A stretch of DNA of 18,707 nucleotides from positions 1-18,707 of the forward strand of contig CAKRNG010000034.1 of assembly GCA_934370925.1 (NCBI GenBank), read 5' to 3'. Both the position numbers and the translations under genes were made by a program. The notes under the pieces were generated by a model. It had not been told where the DNA came from. It worked only from the letters and a program-made list of their open reading frames with translations, and ran no database searches. The stretch is from an uncultured Lacticaseibacillus sp. (GTDB lineage Bacteria; Bacillota; Bacilli; Lactobacillales; Lactobacillaceae). This document shows, piece after piece, positions 14,115 to 18,707 of the stretch (position 1 is its first letter; each line of letters opens with the position of its first letter).

Positions 14115-15773
14115 TTGCAACTACAAACGAAACAATCAAACCGCTATATTCCATGGATGGTCGTCGGGCTAATGGACTTTGTGACCGTCATCGGGTTTGA
14201 CGATATTATTTATAACTTTCAGAACCAGGGACTCGTCGCTGTTTTCAGCTGGGTCTTAATGACTTTCTTCTACGTTATTCCCTACAACTTAATTGTTGCC
14301 CATCTCGGTTCACAGTTCGACCAGCGCGGCGGGGGGATTACCTCCTGGATGCGTGAAACGAACGGGGACAAGGTCGGGTACTTCGCCGCTTGGTTCTACT
14401 GGATTACCGGTCTGCCTTACGTGGTCGACGTGGCGAATTCCGTGGTTATCTCACTTGGCTGGATTATTAGTGGGAATGGCGATATTCAGAGCCACCTCGG
14501 GAACGCCTGGTTTGGCCTCCTGACTGCCTTCATCTTCGTCGGCTTCATCTGGCTCCAACATTTCTTCAAGAACCGGTCGCTGGAAATCATGTCCACAATC
14601 GGGGGTGGCGCCATGTTCATCATGACCATCCTCTTCGTGTTCATGACGTTCGCGGGGCTCGCGCACGGGAATCCCATCGCGACGCACCCCTTCCACCTGA
14701 CGAACTTCCTGCCCCACAAAATTGACATGCACTTCCTCGCCGCATTCGGGCTGTTCGTTTTTGCCATGAACGGATCCGAACTGGCCGCGCCTTACACCAA
14801 GGACATGAAGAATCCTTCACGTGATTTTCCAAAAGCACTGAAGATGATTGCCGTCATGACGATGTTCCTTACCCTTTTTGGAACGTTCTCCCTCGGGGTG
14901 TACTTCAACGCCCACAACTTGCCCAACGACCTGAAAATGAACGGGTCCTACTACGCGTTCCAGGCGATTGGGAAACAGTACGGCATGGGCAACAGCCTCA
15001 TGTACATCTTCGCTCTGGTCCAGGGCATCTACATGCTTGCACAACTGGCCGTGATTCTGGATGCCTCTACCCGCATTTTCCTCGGCGACGTGGCCAAGCA
15101 GTACATGCCCCGTCAGCTGACGAAGGTGACGGAAGATGGCCTGCCCATCAATGGTTACTGGCTGACCACCGTTATCTGTAGCATCATCATGGCGCTTGCC
15201 GGGATGTTGCCGCAAATCAACGACATTTTCAACTGGTTACTCAATCTGAACGGGATTGTGTCACCCGCAAGTACGTTATTCCTCTTCTGGGCCTACATCA
15301 TGGTCCGCAAGCACAACGACAAGTACAAGGGTGGCGAATACGTCTACCTCAAGCACCGGTGGGCCGGACTCACGATGGGGTGGTGGATGTTCGGCATCAC
15401 CGCCGTCCTGGCCCTGCTCGGCTTCTTCCCCGTTGATGCCACGTTCGGGACAACCAAATGGACGATGGAAATCATCATGAACCTCGGTGTCACAGCCGGC
15501 ATGATTGTCCTCGGATTCCTGATGCCGTGGATTGCGCGCCGTCAGTTGGAAAACAAAAACGGCCTCGCATTCGGACGCAACGCTTGGTACTTCTTCACGT
15601 TCGTTTCCATGATCGTGCTCATCGTCCTGACAACGGATGGCCTGCGCACCTCCATCCTGCCCGCAAGTATGGGCGTCGGGCGCTGGATTGTCATCGTGAT
15701 TGTTGACGCCCTCATCGCCGCTCTCATCTGGGGCATGACCCGCGATGGCCGCCGCCAAACACAGACGCACTAG
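14115..15773 (+). CDS. APC-family amino acid permease
   Basis: This 552-residue polytopic membrane protein has about twelve hydrophobic spans. It belongs to the amino acid-polyamine-organocation superfamily and resembles YjeM/GadC-type glutamate or GABA transporters. The N-terminal span contains VGLMDFVTVIGFDDI, a version of the unwound TM1 segment. FAMNGSELAAPYTKDMKNPSRDFPKA (about 219-244) matches the TM6 and following loop where APC proteins carry FxGxE-like residues; here it reads AMNGSE. The TTG start has AAGGAGA six bases upstream. The gene is single and is preceded by a leader ORF and hairpin. The substrate cannot be assigned; an amino acid or amino acid/amine exchange is likely. Confidence 0.88.
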   Translation: MQLQTKQSNRYIPWMVVGLMDFVTVIGFDDIIYNFQNQGLVAVFSWVLMTFFYVIPYNLIVAHLGSQFDQRGGGITSWMRETNGDKVGYFAAWFYWITGLPYVVDVANSVVISLGWIISGNGDIQSHLGNAWFGLLTAFIFVGFIWLQHFFKNRSLEIMSTIGGGAMFIMTILFVFMTFAGLAHGNPIATHPFHLTNFLPHKIDMHFLAAFGLFVFAMNGSELAAPYTKDMKNPSRDFPKALKMIAVMTMFLTLFGTFSLGVYFNAHNLPNDLKMNGSYYAFQAIGKQYGMGNSLMYIFALVQGIYMLAQLAVILDASTRIFLGDVAKQYMPRQLTKVTEDGLPINGYWLTTVICSIIMALAGMLPQINDIFNWLLNLNGIVSPASTLFLFWAYIMVRKHNDKYKGGEYVYLKHRWAGLTMGWWMFGITAVLALLGFFPVDATFGTTKWTMEIIMNLGVTAGMIVLGFLMPWIARRQLENKNGLAFGRNAWYFFTFVSMIVLIVLTTDGLRTSILPASMGVGRWIVIVIVDALIAALIWGMTRDGRRQTQTH

Positions 15774-15805
15774 TTGGCCGCACATGTGGTCAGTGGCACC
15801 TGCTT

Positions 15806-15881
15806 CCGTTAAAGGGCGACGCTTGTCATTAGCGGCTGCGCGCTAATGACCGGACACGTGGGCAACAGTCGCGCGTAACGG
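15806..15881. repeat. Nested inverted repeat downstream of the APC permease
   Basis: Three sets of arms nest: CCGTTA (15806-15811) with TAACGG (15876-15881), GCGAC with GTCGC, and a perfect 10 bp GTCATTAGCG (15825-15834) with CGCTAATGAC (15841-15850). The layout resembles family A elements, but the sequence is different. Confidence 0.6.
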
Positions 15882-15920
15882 TTGCTCTGATGTGTCGCTT
15901 TCACACCACAGACAACCGCA

Positions 15921-15966
15921 AACAGCCCCGCAAGCTAGATTCATGCTTGCGGGGCTGTTGTTGTTT
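15921..15966 (+). terminator. Probable terminator of the APC permease
   Basis: A perfect 15 bp stem AACAGCCCCGCAAGC (15921-15935) and GCTTGCGGGGCTGTT (15945-15959), followed by GTTGTTT. The T-run is interrupted, but the stem is very strong. It is the first conventional hairpin after the permease stop, about 150 bp away. Confidence 0.7.
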
Positions 15967-16004
15967 AAGGTATGCGATTTCACTTCAACATGCGCAATAC
16001 GACA

Positions 16005-16170
16005 CAGGACATATTTTTTAATAGGCGCAGAAAATGCCGGGACTCACTGCACACGCCCGCCTGCATGCATCGCGTTTGACAATTTGGAACGTTCTAACGC
16101 TAAACACGCCGCAATCCAACGTGCAAAGGGCTTTACACCGATTTCTGCGCAAATTTTTAAATATGTCCTG
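16005..16170. repeat. Element with about 29 bp terminal inverted repeats
   Basis: The left end at 16005-16033 begins CAGGACATATTT and runs to GCGCAGAAA. The right end (16142-16170) begins TTTCTGCGC and ends AAATATGTCCTG. About 24 of 29 positions pair. The interior of about 107 bp has no gene. This could be a miniature inverted-repeat element or a remnant of one; no clear target-site duplication is seen. Confidence 0.5.
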
Positions 16171-16317
16171 TACCTTTTATGAACTTACGCATGCCAATCA
16201 CGTATTGTGTCCTCCCCTAACGCAACGCTAACCAACGCAGCGTAACGGGCACCACTTACGCCAACACGGTAACAACATTCAGATTTCACTGACGGCGTTC
16301 CATTCTGACGTTGCAAC

Positions 16318-16514
16318 TTATCCCCAACACAAACGCGCTGTCTTGGTTATCCACCTGTGCATAACTCAACATTTCTATGCAAATCACAAATCTACTGCCT
16401 AAAACCCTGTGATTACTGGTTTGAATTGTGTATAAGTGAATAACTACTGCGGATAACTCATTTATATCCGCGTCAGACTTCACTGATATGCTGCCACGTT
16501 AACGTTTATACACA
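16318..16514. promoter_or_regulatory. Cluster of DnaA-box-like sites
   Basis: Six 9-mers match the DnaA box TTATCCACA at 8 of 9 positions: TTATCCCCA (16318-16326, plus), TTATCCACC (16347-16355, plus), TTATGCACA (16356-16364, minus), TTATACACA (16427-16435, minus), TTATCCGCA (16448-16456, minus) and TTATACACA (16506-16514, plus). A seventh, TTATTCACT (16435-16443, minus), matches 7 of 9. The second and third abut head to head. About 0.04 such matches would be expected by chance in a stretch this long, assuming equal base frequencies. No dnaA or dnaN gene is in the window. Confidence 0.6.
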
Positions 16515-16610
16515 GATGCTTGATTTGCATCTTTTATTTGGGTGCTTATTCAGCAGCGTTACAAAGATGCGCTCGGTGAAACTTAGGCTGCAAGTAGTAA
16601 TGTTACGCTG

Positions 16611-16968
16611 GTACGTGCGGGGAAAAGGCTAGCGGAAGTTTTAGAGGGTCTCCCGCGGTGATGTTGCGTAGGCGCGTGCGGGGAAAAAGTTGGCGGAGGT
16701 TTTGGGGTGTGGAAGTGGTGAAAGTTTCTTGGCGGTTTACCGCCTAGAAACGGGACGTCTTTGAGCCTGGCTGACCGGGTTTGTCAGACAGGCTCAAAGC
16801 GAGGTGGAATAACTTCAGCCGTTTTTTTGCTGGAGTTATGGAACCGTGCCCCACCACTGGAAGCACTCCAAAACCGGAGCCAACTTTTTCCCCGCACCCG
16901 CCGCCATACCCCACCACTGGAAGCACCCCAAAACCGGAGCCAACCTTTTCCCCACACCCGCCGCCACA
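16611..16968. repeat. Large inverted array of family C repeats with internal hairpins
   Basis: On the right, a 60 bp unit occurs twice in tandem (16849-16908 and 16909-16968; 4 differences). On the left, one clear inverted copy (about 16671-16720) and one degraded copy (about 16611-16665) face it, sharing GTGCGGGGAAAAAGTTGGC and GGTTTTGG. Between the arms lie three hairpins: 16724-16751, 16759-16799 and 16809-16839. The unit matches the loop and right arm of the element at 13806-13880. No credible gene lies here, although some frames stay open through the repeats. Confidence 0.8.
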
Positions 16969-16983
16969 CCCATCATTCGATAA

Positions 16984-17009
16984 GACATTCGCGCGAAGCC
17001 GCGAATGTC
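16984..17009. repeat. Perfect 10 bp hairpin upstream of the hflX promoter
   Basis: GACATTCGCG (16984-16993) and CGCGAATGTC (17000-17009) around a 6 base loop. No T-run follows. It could be a binding site or the end of the repeat array. Confidence 0.5.
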
Positions 17010-17036
17010 CCGCCTGAAAAGGGCTTCCCGTTCCTA

Positions 17037-17065
17037 TCGTCAAAACGCCGTTCGTGTGGTAAACT
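17037..17065 (+). promoter_or_regulatory. Promoter of the hflX leader
   Basis: TCGTCA (17037-17042), 17 bp, TAAACT (17060-17065) with an extended TG at 17057-17058. Transcription would start near 17072, about 28 bases before the leader peptide and about 200 bases before hflX. Confidence 0.6.
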
Positions 17066-17099
17066 CAGGGTATTAAACAACAGACAGGAGGGGAAGAAC

Positions 17100-17132
17100 A
17101 TGCGGATTCGCGTACAGAACACTCAAGACTAA
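17100..17132 (+). CDS. hflX leader peptide (10 residues)
   Basis: ATG follows a strong AGGAGGGG (17086-17093) by 6 bases and encodes MRIRVQNTQD before TAA. The near-ideal ribosome binding site on so short a frame, directly before an attenuator and hflX, points to a regulatory leader peptide. Leader-peptide attenuation in response to ribosome-targeting antibiotics is established for hflX homologues in Listeria. That the same holds here is inferred. Confidence 0.8.
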   Translation: MRIRVQNTQD

Positions 17133-17201
17133 GCTTGTCGTGCGCTGTTAGCATCCGTGTGCCCCTATGGCCAATCGGGTCGCGTTTAGCGCGGCCTTTT
17201 T
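17133..17201 (+). terminator. hflX attenuator (terminator with competing anti-terminator)
   Basis: The terminator stem is GGTCGCG (17178-17184) with CGCGGCC (17190-17196), loop TTTAG, followed by TTTTT (17197-17201). An anti-terminator could form between TGCGCT (17141-17146) and AGCGCG (17188-17193), destroying the terminator. That same TGCGCT region can instead pair with the leader ORF, GCGTAC (17110-17115) with GTGCGC (17140-17145). A ribosome stalled on the leader ORF would block this last pairing and favour read-through. Confidence 0.75.
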
Positions 17202-17269
17202 GCGTGACGGAATACAGCACCGCAAGTTCGACAATGCACCCAGACACAATCACATGGAGGATTTTTGCG

Positions 17270-18583
17270 ATGCCTGAAACCAAAACATTAGATACCATTC
17301 AAAAAACAACCAACGCCCTCATTGCGGGGATTACCAAACGCCAGGAGAACTTCGACTACACCATGACCGAGCTCGGCGAACTCGCCAAGGCGGGGGGCTA
17401 CACCGTGGTCGGCGACATGCGGCAGAAGGCGGACTTCCCCACCGGTGCCACCTACTTCGGGAGCGGGAAAGTCGAGGAACTCCGCGAAGCCGCTGAACTG
17501 CACGATGCCAGCGTCATTATCGTGAACGACGAACTCTCCCCTAGCCAGCTGCGAAACCTCGAAAAGCAGATTAAGCGCCGCGTGGTGGACCGTACCCAGT
17601 TGATTCTCGACATTTTTGGTACCCGCGCACGTTCCAAGCAGGCGAAGATGCAGGTTGAAATCGCCCAGTTGCGGTATGCCCTCCCTCGCTTGCGCAACCG
17701 GAATGCCGGCTTCGACCAGCAGGGTGGTGGGAGCACGGGCGGCGGTGGTGCTGCCCTCGCGAACCGTGGTTCTGGTGAAACCCAGCTGGAAATGGACAAA
17801 CGAATTCTGACCAAACGGATTAGCCACATCAAACACGAACTCGCTGAAGAAGAACTCAGTGAGCAAACCCGTAGCAGTCAGCGCACCTCGAGCGATATTC
17901 CCACCGTTGCCCTGGTCGGTTACACGAATGCCGGCAAGTCCACCACGATGAACGGCCTCCTCGACCTTTACGCCGACCGTCCTGAAGACAAGCAGGTTTT
18001 CGAGAAGAACATGCTGTTTGCCACCCTCGACACCTCCGTTCGCCGCATCGAACTGCCCGGCAACCGCCAGTTCCTGCTCAGTGACACGGTCGGGTTCGTC
18101 GGTAAGTTACCCACAAAGCTTGTGGATAGTTTCAAGGCAACCCTGGCCGAAGCCAAGAACGCCGACCTCTTGATTCACGTGGTTGACTACGCGGACGACC
18201 ACTATCAGGAAATGATGCAGGTGACCGAGCAGACCCTGCGAGATATCGGCATTGACGAATCCGTGCCGGTTATCGAAGCCTTCAACAAGGCCGATCTACG
18301 TGATGACCAAACAGCCTTCCCAGACGAGAACGGCAACCGGCTCATCTACTCCGCGCGCGACCACGCGTCCCTCCAGAAGCTTGCAGAAATGATTGAAAGT
18401 CGCATCTTCAAGGACCAGATTACCGCCACCTATCTGATTCCATTCACAGATGGTCAGGCAGTGAATTACCTAAACAGCGTGGCGAAGATTGAAGCCACCG
18501 ACTACCTCGAAAGCGGCACACAAATTACCGCCACGCTGAGTGAAGCGCAGGCTGGTAAAGTGCAACAGTACCGTGTCGATTAA
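17270..18583 (+). CDS. hflX: GTPase HflX, ribosome-splitting factor
   Basis: This 437-residue cytoplasmic GTPase is of the HflX family, which splits stalled 70S ribosomes and in some species gives resistance to macrolides or lincosamides. The N-terminal HflX domain (about 20-150) contains GSGKVEEL (64-71) and DRTQLILDIF (107-116). A Gly-rich linker (152-168) leads to SGETQLE. The G domain has G1 GYTNAGKST (217-225), G2 with T254, G3 DTVGF (272-276), G4 NKAD (339-342) and G5 SA (361-362), then a C-terminal domain. I chose the ATG at 17270, with TGGAGG at 17255-17260. An in-frame TTG at 17135 would lie upstream of the attenuator and add residues without family likeness. Control by its leader is likely. 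Confidence 0.96.
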   Translation: MPETKTLDTIQKTTNALIAGITKRQENFDYTMTELGELAKAGGYTVVGDMRQKADFPTGATYFGSGKVEELREAAELHDASVIIVNDELSPSQLRNLEKQIKRRVVDRTQLILDIFGTRARSKQAKMQVEIAQLRYALPRLRNRNAGFDQQGGGSTGGGGAALANRGSGETQLEMDKRILTKRISHIKHELAEEELSEQTRSSQRTSSDIPTVALVGYTNAGKSTTMNGLLDLYADRPEDKQVFEKNMLFATLDTSVRRIELPGNRQFLLSDTVGFVGKLPTKLVDSFKATLAEAKNADLLIHVVDYADDHYQEMMQVTEQTLRDIGIDESVPVIEAFNKADLRDDQTAFPDENGNRLIYSARDHASLQKLAEMIESRIFKDQITATYLIPFTDGQAVNYLNSVAKIEATDYLESGTQITATLSEAQAGKVQQYRVD

Positions 18584-18595
18584 TTCTTTGAACGT

Positions 18596-18632
18596 AAAAA
18601 ATCCTCCCAGAAATTTGGGAGGATTTTTTAGG
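18596..18632 (+). terminator. Terminator of hflX
   Basis: AAAAAATCCTCCCA pairs with TTGGGAGGATTTTTT over the 8 bp core TCCTCCCA/TGGGAGGA, with A- and T-runs on both sides. It begins about 12 bases after the hflX stop and could work in both directions. Confidence 0.9.
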
Positions 18633-18707
18633 GTCTAAAATTTTTGGTGTTGATAATAATCGATATCAAGGATTCTAGGCCCTTTTTCTATAACAAAAAA
18701 AGACACC
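18633..18707. other. AT-rich window end, nothing recognised
   Basis: It contains TTGATAATAATCGATATCAA, an imperfect dyad, and a run of A near the end that could be the T-run of a minus-strand terminator lying outside the window. No gene seen. Confidence 0.3.

Noticed and set aside
16744..17043. Several open frames through the family C repeats
   Set aside because: They exist on both strands because the 60 bp unit has a length divisible by three; the products are low-complexity and lack start signals.
15774..17099. The gene-free region as the chromosomal origin oriC
   Set aside because: DnaA boxes are present but dnaA, dnaN and rpmH are absent, and no clear AT-rich unwinding tract with DnaA-trio spacing could be shown. 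Kept only as a DnaA-box cluster.
17135..17269. N-terminal extension of hflX from a TTG codon
   Set aside because: It crosses the attenuator terminator, lacks family likeness, and the ATG at 17270 has a good ribosome binding site.

Overview
The window reads as a chromosomal segment of a lactic acid bacterium, most likely a Lactobacillaceae species of moderate G+C. The basis is the serS gene with a T-box leader, the deoxynucleoside kinase beside serS, the Bmp/Nup-type nucleoside ABC transporter, the BceAB-like exporter, the Firmicutes rRNA leader with boxA, and strong AGGAGG ribosome binding sites. Coding regions are richer in G+C than the AT-rich promoter regions. The species cannot be named from sequence alone.

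Layout. Positions 1-260 hold the promoter and leader region of an rRNA operon that runs leftward out of the window, with two tandem promoters and a boxA. serS (788-2071, minus) follows with its own terminator and a T-box leader (2128-2330). A deoxynucleoside kinase (2737-3378, plus) diverges from serS. Next comes a leftward nucleoside-uptake locus: bmpA (7410-8456), an intrinsic terminator, then nupA-nupB-nupC (7269-3561). A second, stand-alone bmpA paralogue (9337-10374) lies upstream. A BceAB-type ABC exporter pair (11103-13692, minus) comes next. An APC-family amino acid permease (14115-15773, plus) has a short leader ORF ending inside a terminator-like hairpin. A 1.3 kb gene-free region (15774-17099) follows, and then hflX (17270-18583, plus), preceded by a 10-codon leader peptide and a transcription attenuator.

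Functional links. The kinase and the nucleoside transporter together suggest uptake and phosphorylation of (deoxy)nucleosides; the extra lipoprotein may widen the range of substrates captured. Three genes (serS, hflX and possibly the APC permease) appear to be controlled by premature termination that responds to tRNA charging or to ribosome behaviour on a leader peptide.

The most unusual content is non-coding. (1) Several families of nested inverted-repeat elements lie between genes, with conserved loops or flanks but different, self-complementary stems; two copies start within a few bases of a stop codon. (2) A cluster of six one-mismatch DnaA boxes lies within 197 bp, far from any dnaA gene visible here. 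(3) The hflX leader has a coherent uORF, anti-terminator and terminator arrangement.
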